Below are positions 9,985 to 20,897 of a DNA stretch of 64,000 bases, piece after piece (within the stretch, counting starts at the first letter, position 1; every line of letters begins with the position of its first letter). This DNA comes from Bacillus sp. JCM 19058. Its GTDB lineage: Bacteria; Bacillota; Bacilli; Bacillales_H; Bacillaceae_D. The notes below the pieces were generated by a model that saw only the letters and a list, made by a program, of their open reading frames with translations, ran no database searches and had not been told where the DNA came from. Location of the stretch: positions 26,223-90,222 of the forward strand of contig BAXO01000006.1 of NCBI GenBank assembly GCA_001310555.1, given 5' to 3'. Made by a program: the position numbers and the translations under genes.

Positions 9985-11382
9985 ATGGCATGGTTTGAAA
10001 GTGCGGTAGCATGGGTCGGGGATCTTGTCTGGGGACCGATTACGTTGGTTCTAATTGTCGGAACCGGAATCTTTTTAACTATAAGACTAGGCTGTCTTCA
10101 ATTTCGCGATTTGCCTTATGCGCTTAAACTGACGTTCAGTAAAAGTAACAAGAATAGCAAGGAGAAAGGCGATATTTCCCATTTCCAGTCGCTTATGACT
10201 GCGATGTCAGCTACGCTAGGGATCGGAAATATAACAGGTGTAGCTTCAGCCATTTTAATGGGAGGAGTAGGAGCGCTTTTTTTGGATGTGGCTTGCTGCC
10301 CTTTTCGGTATGGCGACGAAATACGGGGAAGCGATTTTAGCTGTTAAATATCGGGTAGTCAATCATAAGGGTGAGATATCTGGTGGTCCTATGTACTATA
10401 TAGAAAAAGGACTTGGCTGGAAATGGCTCGCTGTATTATTTGCATTATTCGGCTTTTTGGCATCATTCGGAATCGGTAATATGACGCAAGCAAATACTGT
10501 AGCGGGCGCACTGAACGCTAATTTTAACTTAAACCCCTGGGTGACTGGCTTTATATTAATGGTACTAACAGGTGTTGTTCTACTAGGGGGGATAAAGAGT
10601 ATTGGCCGAGTGACTTCTATTTTTGTACCGTTTATGGCGCTCTTTTATTTAGCTGGCGGCTTCTTAATTGTGATCTTTAATCTATCTGAAGTTCCAGCAG
10701 CCTTTCCTTAATAATAAGTGAGGCGTTTAATCCTTCGGCTGCAGCAGGGGGCGCAATCGGATGGCTATTCGTTATGGTGTGGCCAGAGGTGTATTCTCGA
10801 ACGAAGCAGGGCTTGGCTCTGCACCAATAGCCGCCGCAGCGGCAAAAACGGACTATCCTGGACGGCAAGCGCTCGTGTCGATGACAGGAACGTTTTTGGA
10901 TACGATCATTGTTTGTACGGTGACGGGTCTTGCGATTACGATGAGCGGTATTTATACGACTCATGGTGATGCCGCCAGCCTCACGGGTGCCGCATTTGAG
11001 TTCTTTCTTCCGGGCTTTGGGAATTTCATTGTTGTGTTTGGAATTATCTTTTTTTGCTTATTCGACGATTATCGGCTGGTCTTATTATGGAGAGAAGTGC
11101 TTCGGGTACTTATTCGGAGACAATCGGACTATGATTTATAAGTCGATATTTGTAATCGTTGTCATGGTTGGAGCTGGTCTTGAACTAGAGCTCGTCTGGG
11201 GAATTGCTGATATTTTTAATGCGTTGATGGCCATTCCAAACTTAATTGCACTTCTCTTCCTGTCTGGTGTAATTGTTAGTGAGTCTAACAAGTTTAGGGA
11301 AATACGCAAAAAAAGAAAAAAATTGAACGACAACAGCAAGCTAGTTAAGAAGCGACGTCTGTTCAGTCGCCGGCAATGGTAA
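9985..11382 (+). CDS. Sodium/alanine (glycine) symporter, AGCS family
   Basis: Multi-pass membrane protein that imports alanine or glycine with Na+, about 465 residues once frames are joined. Typical segments are FQSLMTAMSATLGIGNITGVA near the N-terminus, GGPMYYIEKGLGWKW, and GVARGVFSNEAGLGSAPIAAAAA, the AGCS signature. Breaks near 10283 (extra T), 10705 (missing T), 10762 (missing A) and 11055 (extra T) are all single-base changes, mostly in runs. ATG 9985 follows AAGGGGG; the earlier ATG at 9964 lies ahead of that ribosome binding site. The basic tail (RKKRKKLNDNSK) is cytoplasmic. It stands alone, with a terminator after it. Confidence 0.9.
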
Positions 11383-11424
11383 AAGCTCTTTAAGAAACGG
11401 CTACGGTCCAGAAAATAAGAGAAG

Positions 11425-11453
11425 TAGGCTGCTTGAATTAGCAGCCTATTTCA
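11425..11453. terminator. Terminator between convergent transcripts
   Basis: TAGGCTGCT pairs with AGCAGCCTA around TGAATT, followed by TTT on the plus strand. It probably ends the symporter transcript and may also serve the minus-strand sugar operon that finishes at 11522. Confidence 0.65.
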
Positions 11454-11521
11454 CTGTGTCCCATTTGCGAATGGAGGATTTTTACAAGGAGTTTTAAGGT
11501 TTGTTAATCGACAAGAGTTGT

Positions 11522-12521
11522 TTATTTAAGGTGTAAAACGATTCCTTGATCGGCCGAATCTCTTGCCGCCAAGCAAACTTCTGTGATATAAAACGAGTCT
11601 GTGGCACTAATAAGACATGCCCCCTCGCCTCGAATTTGTCTGACAAACTCAGCGAAGATATTTTCCCGTACCTGAAGGGGCAGTTTCTTCATCTCGTTCT
11701 CATCCTTACTAATGAGAAACACTTCTCCATTCATAACCTCAATTACCCCTTTTGTCCCAACAACTCGAATGCGGTCATCGCCATGGTAGGAGCTGTCTCT
11801 GGGCGCAAATAATCAACGGAGGAGGAGGCAAACGTTTCCCCTTCCAGTGTAAAATGGCATAAACCAGACACTTCCAGTTCTCCATAGCTTGATTTGAAAA
11901 GGTAGAATGCGAGGCATAAACCGTTTTAAACTGTTTATTGGTAAACCAATATATCCAGTCGACCGCGTGACTGCCTACCCATGGAATCGTCCCGCCATAG
12001 CTGTCACGTTTGCGGTAAAACGACGCTCTTCTTTTGAGCTGATACGACTTTTGTGTGTGGATTAGGCGGGTGTCGCCAATGGCTCCCTCTTGGACAGCGC
12101 GCCAGGCCGTGTAAAATGCAGGTGCATAGCGCAAGCCGTGCATCGCTGCTAGGTGTACCGTTGATTTTTCGTATGCTCGTTTTAATTGATTCAAGTCTGT
12201 CCATGTGGTTGCAATAGGCTTCTCGATAAAAAGATGGCAATCATGTTCGAGCGCGGCTATAGCTGCCGAAGCATGGTCACTGAATGGGTTGTCGATGACA
12301 GCAATATCAGGCTTTGTTTCTTCAAGCATCTGTTTGTAATCTTGAAAGTAAGGAGGCTTATAGTCGAATTTCTTAAGGTGCTCAACCATCGTCGAAATAT
12401 CCTCGTAGGACGATCCTGGTGCAACTCCGGCAATATGGAGGGATGGATCGCTGTTAATGCCGTTAAATGCATATTTCCAGTGGCCTGACTGGCCGATAAA
12501 ACAAACGGTTAATGGCTTCAT
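11522..12521 (-). CDS. Gfo/Idh/MocA family oxidoreductase
   Basis: NAD(P)-dependent sugar or inositol-type dehydrogenase of about 330 residues. N-terminal Rossmann segment (PLTVCFIGQSGHWKYAF, less canonical than usual), the EKP motif (CHLFIEKPIATT) that carries the catalytic lysine, and a C-terminal domain with VGSHAVDWIYWF. Breaks near 11885 and 11770 divide the tail, which resumes as MNGEVFLISKDE and ends at 11522. Its ATG overlaps the stop of the upstream oxidoreductase (ATGA at 12518-12521), so the two are translationally coupled. The substrate is unknown; the neighbouring GH43 enzyme suggests a pentose or derivative. Confidence 0.8.
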
Positions 12522-13820
12522 CTCTGACTCACCTCGGAAGGTCTAAGCAAATCGGCAATGCGGATAGGTTTATGTTCCTTCACTGAGCGCCATACTGCTT
12601 CACCTGTTGACACGGCATAAGCGCCATCTGCAGAACCAGATAGAATAGGATAGGCGCGCGCGGCTCAATGCCGAGAAATAAATCCTCTAACAAAACTGGA
12701 TCCCCGCCTCCGTGGCCTCCTTTCCGATTGATAACATGTATGGTTTCTTTTGAGCCAAATAAAGGGAAATAATCAATCGTTTGTTCAGGCGTAGGAAATG
12801 GTGTTCGTGATGGCGCATGGTATTCCATTGTTTCGATCCGCCCTTTTGTCCCGTTAATAGCTAAACGGTACCCTTCATAAGGCAGTGAAAAATTAACCGA
12901 ATAGCTTAAAATCGCCCCTTCATCATATCGGATCGTTGCCGCATACGTATCCTCAATTTCGATGACTGAATCAAAGATGCATCGATCCGGTCGATAGTTT
13001 GTGTAGTTGGACTCAGGCGTAGATGCCTCTACAGTTTCTATATGATCATCCTTAATTTTTTTTCTGAGGCAGATCGTGTATTCCAACGCGTATAATAATT
13101 ACATTGCCGTTGCTCGGTGCACGTAGAGCAAGTTCGACCGTCTATGCGGCTTGGATTGAATGCCCCTTCTGGGCCAAAATAATTTAAATCGCCATAGGCA
13201 AACACTTCGAACGGCTTTTGATTAATCCACCAATTGACGAGATCGAAATGGTGGGAGCTTTTATGGACAGAAAGTCCGCCAGAATACTCTCTCACCCGAT
13301 TCCAGCGTTGAAAATAGCTAGACCCGTGGTAGGTGTCAATATACCAGTTAAGGTCGACAGAGGTAACCTTGCCTATGTTTCCTGCAAGGATCAGCTCCTT
13401 GATTTTCGTGTGGATCGGGCTATAGCGGTAGTTGAATGTAACTGTTACTGTCCCTTTGCTCGCCTTTTCTGCTTCGATAATTTTTCGCGCATCTGCCGCA
13501 GTTGTGGCCATAGGCTTCTCAACGATGACATCTAAATCATGTTTCAGTCCCTCTAGCACATAGTAGGCGTGTGTATCATCCCGGCTCGCAACAATAAGCA
13601 CATCAGGACTTGTTTCACTAAGCATTTGGTTGAAATCTGCGGCAAGATACTCAGGAACAGTCGCAAGTTTGGGCAATTTTTTTTCCCCTACTCTAAAGCG
13701 CCTTGGGTCCACGTCGAGGAGCGCCACGATCGAATGGTTGGCTGAAAATTGCTCAAGCACTGGCTTTGCAAACATGCCAATTGCCCGGTTGCTAACTCCA
13801 CAAATTGCATATCTTTTCAT
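12518..13820 (-). CDS. Gfo/Idh/MocA family oxidoreductase with Cys cluster
   Basis: About 434 residues, NAD(P)-dependent oxidoreductase family. Rossmann start KRYAICGVSNRAIGMFAKP, EKPMATTAADARKI with the catalytic lysine, and a mid-protein CSTCTEQRQCNYY with three cysteines, which occurs in a longer subgroup of this family. Breaks near 13055 and 12660 split the frame; the C-terminus resumes as EAVWRSVKEHKPIRIADLL and stops at 12518. I chose ATG 13820 because GAGGGA lies 7 nt upstream; the ATG at 13835 overlaps it. Third gene of the minus-strand operon, 28 nt after the GH43 gene. Confidence 0.82.
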
Positions 13821-13848
13821 CGTTCTATCCCTCATTCCTATATCTTCT

Positions 13849-15403
13849 TTATCGATCTATACATGAAAAGCGAATCCATTCGGCTTTCAGGAATCCACTT
13901 GATGTCGCTTCTGATGATGCGCAAAACAAACCGATTTTAGCGCCAACAGTGGCCTTTTTTAGCCTGAAACGGTTCGCCGAGTGCAATGTATGTCCCGTCC
14001 TCCTCAGCATAGCTAAATGAGCATTTAGCGCCTGCTTGTACGGTCACCCGGAGATAAACTGTGTTCCGATCCAAGAGATGCTGACTTATCAATGCTTCTT
14101 CACGATCCTTTTCTCCGGATACATGTTCAAGCGTCATTCCTCCTCTGTTTGTTGGAGGGAAAGGAATTGGTACTGTTGCCCGAGAACGACAAGTCCCCCT
14201 TTCTCTGCCTGTGATGAAGAGATTAATTGCAGTTTTGCTGTAGCTGTAAACGCAGGTGCCGGGAATTTCTGGCATAACACATTGGGCAAATAATACACGA
14301 TTCCCTTTGAATCAGGAGGGAATGGCACGGCTGCTAACTGCAAACAGCCATCTGCAAAGGTATACCACTCCTTCTTATGGTTTGCTTCCCATTGCCATTG
14401 CAAGCCCAGCCTCCCTTCCGAAAAATCGTCGGAGGTGGCTGGAAGTCGCTCTTCTTTTTTGTATGGCACACTCGGTTTTTTCCATGAGGTAACGGGCTCG
14501 CCTCGTGTGCTGTTATCTTTGCGGCGCCCGATAATCGGCCAGCCATCTTCCCAGTGCATCGGCTGTAAGTGGGTAATTCGTCCATACGGCCCGCAATCTT
14601 GAAAGTGGACAAACCACGATTCCCCGGAAGCAAGCTCAACCCAGCTGCCTGGTGGGGACCGTTTATGTCAGTCTTTCCCTGGTCCATCACAATCCGATCT
14701 TCGTAGGGGCCATAGATATTAGTAGCCCGCAACACGGTTTGCCAACCATTCGTGACGCCCCCAGCTGGCGCAAAAATATAATATTGGCCGTTTCGTTTAT
14801 AAAGCTTCGGACCTTCAATCGTAGGGTGGTTTTTGGTTCCATCAAACACGAGCTTGGGTTCTGCCAACAAGGCGGTCCCATCCGTGGCCATAGGGGCTAT
14901 TTTCAAGATACTCTTTACACCTGCACGACTTTTGGCAAAAGCCATGATCAGGTAGGCATTGCCATCTTCATCCCAAAATGGGCACGGATCAATCCATCCT
15001 TTGGCTTCCTTTACAAGATGAAGAGGCTCCAAGGGCCGGATGGATCTTTCGCTTTGCTCATATAAATGCCATGGTCGGGCGCTCCAAAAAAGACCCAGAA
15101 ATAGTTATCGTGGAAACGCAAGCTTGGTGCCCAAGCGCCTTCACCATGGCGGACTGGATCATAGTACGCTAAAGGAAAGTTATCAAAAACATGGCCGATG
15201 ATTGCCCAATTGACGAGATCACGGGAATGAAGCACCGGAATACCAGGTGTGCTCGCAAAACTCGAGGAAATGAGATAAAAATCATCATTGACGCATATCA
15301 CATCGGGGTCAGAATAATCAGCAAAAATAATCGGGTTTTGGTACATCCCGTTTGGTGCATTCGGGTTCCAAACGGGGGATTCATTCGTCAACTTCGCATT
15401 CAT
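13849..15403 (-). CDS. Glycoside hydrolase family 43 (beta-xylosidase / alpha-L-arabinofuranosidase type)
   Basis: Five-bladed propeller glycosidase of about 518 residues with a C-terminal beta-sandwich. Expected catalytic acids are visible: the base Asp in FADYSDPDV, the Asp in GWIDPCPFWDEDGN, and the acid Glu in TIEGPKLYKRNGQYY. The C-terminal domain ends with VGAKIGLFC and a short WIRF segment, typical of this family. No signal peptide, so it probably acts inside the cell on imported oligosaccharides. Several single-base breaks (near 15035, 14660, 14460, 14150 and 13950). ATG 15403 follows AAGGAGGAG, 14 nt after the binding-protein gene. Exact linkage specificity cannot be read from sequence. 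Confidence 0.85.
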
Positions 15404-15417
15404 CTCTCTTCTCCTCC

Positions 15418-16797
15418 TTATTCTCTTCCTTGCAATTCGGCTACTATATTGCCCGCTTGCTCATCCATCACACGCAGCACTGAATTGATATCAGAGCCAT
15501 CAAGCAGCCCTTGGTAGGCTTCAATGGTAATCGGTTCACGAATGATTTGCTCGTAAGGAGAATTTCTTGGGATTGGTGCGCCCGGGATGTTGATCAGTGC
15601 CTGCCAGTTCTTTTCATTTAGTGCTTCGGCGAACTCGGATAATTGCCCGAATTCAGCACTAACCGATTCCTCTAATAGCGGCGAAACGCCATATTCATGG
15701 CTGACCCACCATTTTTGATATTCGTCGCTCACTAAATATTGCAACACCTCAAAAGCAGCATCAGGGTTTTCACTAGGGTTCGTTACGAAAATGTTATGAT
15801 AGAGCCCATTCGGAATATTCTCAGGATAGCCATCCCCCATACTGGGTATGTAACCCAGTCGAAATTCAACCCCATATCTTCAGCCCGATGAAGATGTCCA
15901 TTCACAAACGCCCTGCCAGGCACAAGCGCGTAATTAAAAATTAAATCCGCATTCCCTGTCCCATTAAACATAAATTCAGCGAGTTCAGCTCCGGACAGAT
16001 CCTCAGGCAAATTACCAGGAATAGAAAAAAATGCGTTGCTGCCGCTCAAGAAACACACGCAACTCGTCGTTGTCAAGGATATTCGGCTCATGCGTTTCTC
16101 CATGTAACAATTGGCTTCCTACTTGTGTGAGCTGTTCCTTGTCAGGCCAAAGGCCATGATATTGAACGCCATCAATTTCACCTGTTAACGACTCAGCAAG
16201 TTCGATGGCTTCATCCCATGTCAATCCATCCTCAGGGTAATCAACACCAAATAAATCAAAGATGTCCTTGTTGTAGCTCATGACATAATCGGGACGAAAC
16301 AGTGGAATGGCACTCAATTCGTCTTCCTGCGAATGCTCGTAAAGAGAGGTGATAATATTGGGGTCAAACCGGTTCAAGTCAAGGCCGTGTGCCTCGATTA
16401 ACGGCGTTTGGTCACGAAGCAAATCAAGGTTACGGTACAATTCAAAATCGCTGCCCATAACTAAATCCGGAAATTCTCCACGGGCAAAGCTTTCTTCGAT
16501 TTCCTGTTGATTGCTTGCTTGGATATGTTCAAGTGTAATGTGGGGAAGAGCTTCTTCCACGTGATGTCGGAAAAACTTCTCAAAGTCATTCTCGCCCCAG
16601 TGAATCATGAGAGAAATATTTGTTTGTTCTGTTTCTTCTGATGACTCATCGGCATGACTGCCTGTTTCGCTTCCTTCGGTTTCAGGTTTGCTTGCAGGTT
16701 CCTCGCCATAATTACAGCTAATGAGCGATAAAACGAGGACAATGGAAGCAATGCCCACCATAGGAAATGAATGAAAGCGCTCGCTAAACTTCTTCAA
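15418..16797 (-). CDS. ABC sugar-binding lipoprotein (extracellular solute-binding protein family 1)
   Basis: Captures an oligosaccharide outside the membrane for an ABC importer. About 459 residues. I start it at TTG 16797 (MKKFSERFHSFPMVG), with GGCAGGTGG upstream. The signal sequence ends in a lipobox LISC, so the Cys near residue 27 is lipidated. An acidic linker rich in Glu, Ser and Thr follows, then the binding fold (DLVMGSDFELYRNLD, LTWDEAIELAESLTG). Breaks near 16035 and 15840. First gene of the minus-strand operon. No permease genes are nearby, so it must share permeases encoded elsewhere or be an orphan. Confidence 0.85.
16772..16785 (-). promoter_or_regulatory. Candidate CcpA cre site
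   Basis: TGAAAGCGCTCGCT matches 13 of 14 positions of the cre consensus TGWAARCGYTWNCW. It lies inside the first codons of the binding-protein gene, where CcpA would block elongation. This fits carbon catabolite repression of a sugar operon but is unproven. Confidence 0.45.
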
Positions 16798-17121
16798 AAA
16801 AACCACCTGCCTTTTATAAATTGTAACTAAAAGAAATAACAACGTTTTCATAGTAGCGCAATAAAATGGTATAATCTAGCTATATTGATGTCATGATCTC
16901 GCAATTATTTGCTTTTCTTGTACTTTAAGAAAGTTAACCAGTAGTTGAATTGTCGAAGCCTAGTCAGAGAAAAAGACGCAAGAAACCAAACTATTGAGTT
17001 CTAAAGGGGAGGGGATTAGTAACAAAGTCTATGCTTAAACATCGTATACGGGAATTAACGTATATTGGCTTTCGTCAAGGGCTTGGCAATAGGCAAAGCT
17101 TTTTAATCTGGGGGGATGGGA

Positions 17122-18010
17122 ATGCTGACTGTATCAGGGAACAAATACCATCTTGAAGACGAAAAATTTTCAATAGAGTTTTTGCAAAAAAAAGGGGTTT
17201 ACAATGATGGCGAAGCCCATTGGCATACCTTTTATGAAATCTATTACTTAATGAAAGGAGAGAGAATATATTTTATTAACGAAACTGTGTATACAGCGCG
17301 TAGCGGCGATTTAGTCGTAATTAATCCACATGATGTCCATCGCACGACAAGTTCATCAACGGTTCCTGAATTTGAACGGGTCCTAGTTAATTTTTCTGAA
17401 AGCTTTCTTTCCCCGGGGCTCGTAAGAGAGCAACTGCTTCTGCTTCCTTTTCAAGGAGGCTCACGCCTGCTACGTTTTCCAGTGAAGGAGCAAACGAACA
17501 TTGAGCATCTATTTTTTTGAAATGCTGACCGAGGCAAGAAAAGACAAGCCAGGTAAAGAGGAGTATGTGAGAGCGTTGCTGACCAATTTGCTTATCCGTA
17601 TTTACCGTGCCTTGCTGGAAGAAGAAAATAAACCGGAATACGAGCACCCGATGCACGAGAAAATTTCAGAAATTGCTTCCTATTTGACTTTGCACTTCCA
17701 AGAGAAATTGACTTTACAGCGAGTTTCCAAAAAATTCTATATTAGCCCTTCCTACTTAAGCCGAACGTTCAAAAAAGTAACTGGGTTTTCGTACCGGGAG
17801 TACATCCTCGCTGTTAGAATGAGGGAAGCGAGGCGATTGCTTGAGCAGACTAAAGAAAATATTCATTCCATCGCAGGACAAGTTGGGTTTCACAACATCT
17901 CCCATTTTAATAAAGCCTTTAAACAGTTGAACGGTCTTTCTCCCCTTCAATACCGAAAAAAAACGTCTCCATACTCTCCGTTGGAACATAATAATCGGTC
18001 AGTGAAATAA
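17122..18010 (+). CDS. AraC family transcriptional regulator
   Basis: About 296 residues. N-terminal cupin sugar-sensing domain (HWHTFYEIYYLMKGE, GDLVVINPHDVHRT), then a C-terminal pair of helix-turn-helix motifs (LTLQRVSKKFYISPSYLSRTFKKVTG and IHSIAGQVGFHNISHFNKAFKQLNGLSPLQYR read in part). One extra T in a T run near 17514 splits the frame. GGGGGG at 17110-17115 fits ATG 17122 better than ATG 17116. Transcribed divergently from the binding protein-GH43-oxidoreductase operon, which it likely activates when its sugar is present. Confidence 0.88.
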
Positions 18011-18133
18011 AGTTGCAAGCGAAGCGGCAATCTGAGATTAAATGGCCGAGAGCGTTTAGCGGTTTTTTTTACTTATAATTTATTCAAATAATAGTAGATA
18101 TTTCATTCTTAAAATAATTATAATAAACTAAGG

Positions 18134-18139
18134 TATAAT
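18134..18139 (+). promoter_or_regulatory. Candidate -10 element of mqo
   Basis: TATAAT 65 nt before the mqo start. No good -35 is seen at 17 nt, so only the -10 is proposed. Confidence 0.3.
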
Positions 18140-18203
18140 GATTTATAAGATAGAAAAAGTAGTCAGGAACGCCTAACTATTATAGGGGATAAGGAAGGTT
18201 ATT

Positions 18204-19707
18204 ATGAGCAACATGGAGAAAAAAGCAGACGTTATCTTAATTGGTGCCGGAATTATGAGCGCGACGTTGGGAGCGTTACTGAAAGAGTTGGCGCCGGAAT
18301 GGGAAATCAAAGTATTTGAGAAACTTGCAAACGCGGGAGAAGAAAGCTCCAATGAATGGAATAATGCGGGCACAGGCCATGCTGCACTTTGTGAGCTGAA
18401 CTACACTTCCGAAAAATCTGATGGGACGATAGATATTAGCAAAGCGGTAGCAATTAATGAACAGTTTCAGCTTTCTATGCAATTTTGGTCCTATCTCGTT
18501 GACAGCCAGCTGATTCATCGTCCGCAGGACTTTATTATGCAAATACCTCATATGAGCTTTGTACGAGGGGAAAATGATGTAACGTTTTTGAAAAAAAACG
18601 TTTGGAAGCGCTGCTCGCCAATCCCTTGTTTCAAGGGATGGAATTTTCCGACGATCCTGAAAAACTGAAGGAATGGATTCCGCTAATTATGGAAGGCCGG
18701 ACATCGGATGAACCGATAGCGGCAACAAAAATCGACTCTGGAACGGATATCAACTTTGGTGCTTTAACGCGTATGCTGTTCGAGCACTTAAGGCCGAAGG
18801 TGCCAACATCCATTATAAGCATAGTGTAAAAGATATTAAACGTGCTAGCGACGGCTCATGGGAAGTAAAAGTCCATAATATCGATGCCGGTAGAACAGAA
18901 TACCATACGGCGAAATTTGTCTTTATCGGCGGAGGGGGCGGAGGTCTCCCTTTACTACAAAAAACTGGAATTCCTGAGTCAAAGCATATCGGAGGTTTCC
19001 CGGTAAGCGGACTATTTATGGTATGTAACAATCCGGAGGTTATAGCGAAGCATCATACAAAGGTATACGGGAAAGCTAAGGTAGGTGCTCCTCCAATGTC
19101 TGTTCCGCATCTCGATACAAGATATATAGACAACGAAAAAACATTGCTGTTTGGACCGTTTGCTGGATTTTCACCAAAGTTTTTAAAAACGGGTTCAAAT
19201 TTTGATTTGATAGGTTCTGTCAAACCGAGTAATGTCTCCACAATGCTGGCGGCAGGTGTAAAAGAAATGGGATTGACAAAATACTTGATTCAGCAAGTGT
19301 TATTATCAAATGAGAAGCGAATGGAAGAATTGCGTGAGTTTATTCCTAATGCCAAAAGTGAGGATTGGGATATCGTTGTCGCGGGACAACGTGTGCAAGT
19401 GATCAAAGATACGGAAACCGGCGGTAAAGGAACGCTTCAATTTGGAACGGAAGTTGTTAGTGCCGCTGATGGCTCAATCGCTGCATTGCTCGGCGCCTCC
19501 CCAGGTGCTTCTACTGCCGTTCACGCAATGCTTGAAGTATTAGAACGATGTTTTCCACAGCGCATGAATGAGTGGGAGCCGAAAATAAAAGAAATGATTC
19601 CTTCTTTTGGCGTGCCTCTTGTGGAAAACCCGGGACTTTTCCAGGACATTCATACTTCAACAGCGCAGACGCTTGGGTTAAAAGAAAAAGAGCTCGTTTA
19701 CCGTTAA
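18204..19707 (+). CDS. mqo: Malate:quinone oxidoreductase
   Basis: FAD-dependent peripheral membrane enzyme that oxidises malate to oxaloacetate and passes electrons to quinone. About 500 residues. Features: FAD-binding [16 protein letters not shown] near the start, [19 protein letters not shown], a second glycine-rich [13 protein letters not shown], and the C-terminal [18 protein letters not shown]. Breaks near 18597 (A run) and 18788 (missing A). The start follows AAGGAAGG. It stands alone with its own terminator. It would replace or supplement NAD-dependent malate dehydrogenase in the TCA cycle. Confidence 0.94.
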
Positions 19708-19829
19708 TTCTTGGAAGCACGAACATTTTATTTTAATGGACGATCACTTTATGATGAAAGTTAGACATGGTTGAAAAGTTTGGCTTAAAGAGTTGAAAAA
19801 TAACAGAATATCATTGGAAATAAAGCACC

Positions 19830-19867
19830 GAGCCTTTGATCTCACTTGGATTGAAGGTTCTTTTTTT
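19830..19867 (+). terminator. Terminator after mqo
   Basis: GAGCCTT (19830-19836) pairs with AAGGTTC (19854-19860), followed by seven T. The loop is 17 nt, so this is a modest prediction. Confidence 0.55.
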
Positions 19868-19958
19868 ACTTTAAGACGAACATGTGTCTCATGAGGCAGT
19901 AGCGGAGGGTTGAACATGAGCCAGACTAAGGTAGGCAGGCGAAGGTAATTGATTCTCT

Positions 19959-20501
19959 TCACTTTGTGTATTTACTTTGACCTATCGCTGAAATGATGGA
20001 ACCGACAGCTTGTATCCAACTGCCTATTGTATCTAGATTTTGCTCAAGATTTCCCGCCTTTTCGTTGATCCCTGATATCGCTTGTAAAGAATTCCCAATC
20101 ACTTGGAGAAGGTTTCCATAGATGCTATAAAGCTCTTTAATAGAAGGTTCATTTCCTAAAGTATCAGCAAGTGATACTCCACCGCCAGTGGCTTGGAGCA
20201 AATTTCCCCTTATCACTAAATCCTGTTTTGTTGACTCATTAAAGTTAATTAAAGCTGCTACAATTAGTGTGACGTTGCCGATAGCTTGGATTTCATTGCC
20301 AATCTTGTCTAAAGTGAGGGTCATTTCACTATCTGCTATTAATGAGTTTCCGGTAGCTTGTAATACATTGCCCCATAAATTGAATTGATATTGGAGAGCA
20401 TCAGCGATTTTTGTTGAAGGTGTGCTCCCGATTGCAGAAAGGGTTGTGCCTATAGCTTGTACCCATGAGCCAAACAGTGCTTTCAGTTCAGTATCCATCA
20501 C
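19959..20501 (-). CDS. DUF6944-like repeat protein
   Basis: Intact, 180 residues, function unknown. The protein is built from repeats of about 20-35 residues with the pattern G-N-x-L-Q-A-x-G, for example GNVLQATGNSL, GNEIQAIGNVT, GNLLQATGGGV, GNLLQVIGNSL. Start and end share the motif SWVQAIGTTLSAIG / SWIQAVGSIISAIG. It has no signal peptide. I believe it belongs to a family annotated in Bacillus as DUF6944 repetitive proteins, from memory rather than a search. A regular helical repeat fold is likely. No operon partner. Confidence 0.7.
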   Translation of the reverse strand: MMDTELKALFGSWVQAIGTTLSAIGSTPSTKIADALQYQFNLWGNVLQATGNSLIADSEMTLTLDKIGNEIQAIGNVTLIVAALINFNESTKQDLVIRGNLLQATGGGVSLADTLGNEPSIKELYSIYGNLLQVIGNSLQAISGINEKAGNLEQNLDTIGSWIQAVGSIISAIGQSKYTK

Positions 20502-20618
20502 TAGACCGCCTATCTTTAAGTAGTCTTATAATGTATTCATTTTGAGAACGAACTGTTAATTTTTTTATGCTATACTCATTCACGTGTATAAAAAGACCGA
20601 CGAAGCCTTTGGGAAGTA

Positions 20619-20690
20619 ATGAATTTTGTTAATAAATATGTAGAAAAAAAGGATCAAAACAAAGAATTCCACGATTATATTACAAAATAA
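20619..20690 (+). CDS. Possible 23-residue peptide
   Basis: ATG 20619 opens a short charged frame (MNFVNKYVEKKDQNKEFHDY...) ending at TAA 20688-20690, behind GGGAAG. It sits in the 400-bp gap between the DUF6944-like gene and the cwlO-like gene. Nothing else supports it; it may be chance or a remnant of a longer gene. Confidence 0.22.
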   Translation: MNFVNKYVEKKDQNKEFHDYITK

Positions 20691-20897
20691 TCGATTTTTG
20701 TAATATAAGTAATCGAAATGTAATGAATGTATCATCTTCCTGTCATTTATTGATGATATACTTCTAATCGTGAGTAAATATATGAAAATAGAGAAAGAAA
20801 TATGTCATATATAGTAGTAAAAGGTTAGATACATAGAACTAAGGGTAAGCGATTTCAAGCGATAAGATGAAAGATTTTAACGAAAGTAGGGAAATGA

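Noticed and set aside
11546..15517. Several plus-strand frames of 60-140 codons opposite the sugar operon
   Set aside because: They lie opposite well-supported minus-strand family genes and lack ribosome binding sites.
20690..20897. WalR box upstream of the CwlO-type gene
   Set aside because: TGTAAT half-sites occur, but not as a pair with the required 5-nt spacing.
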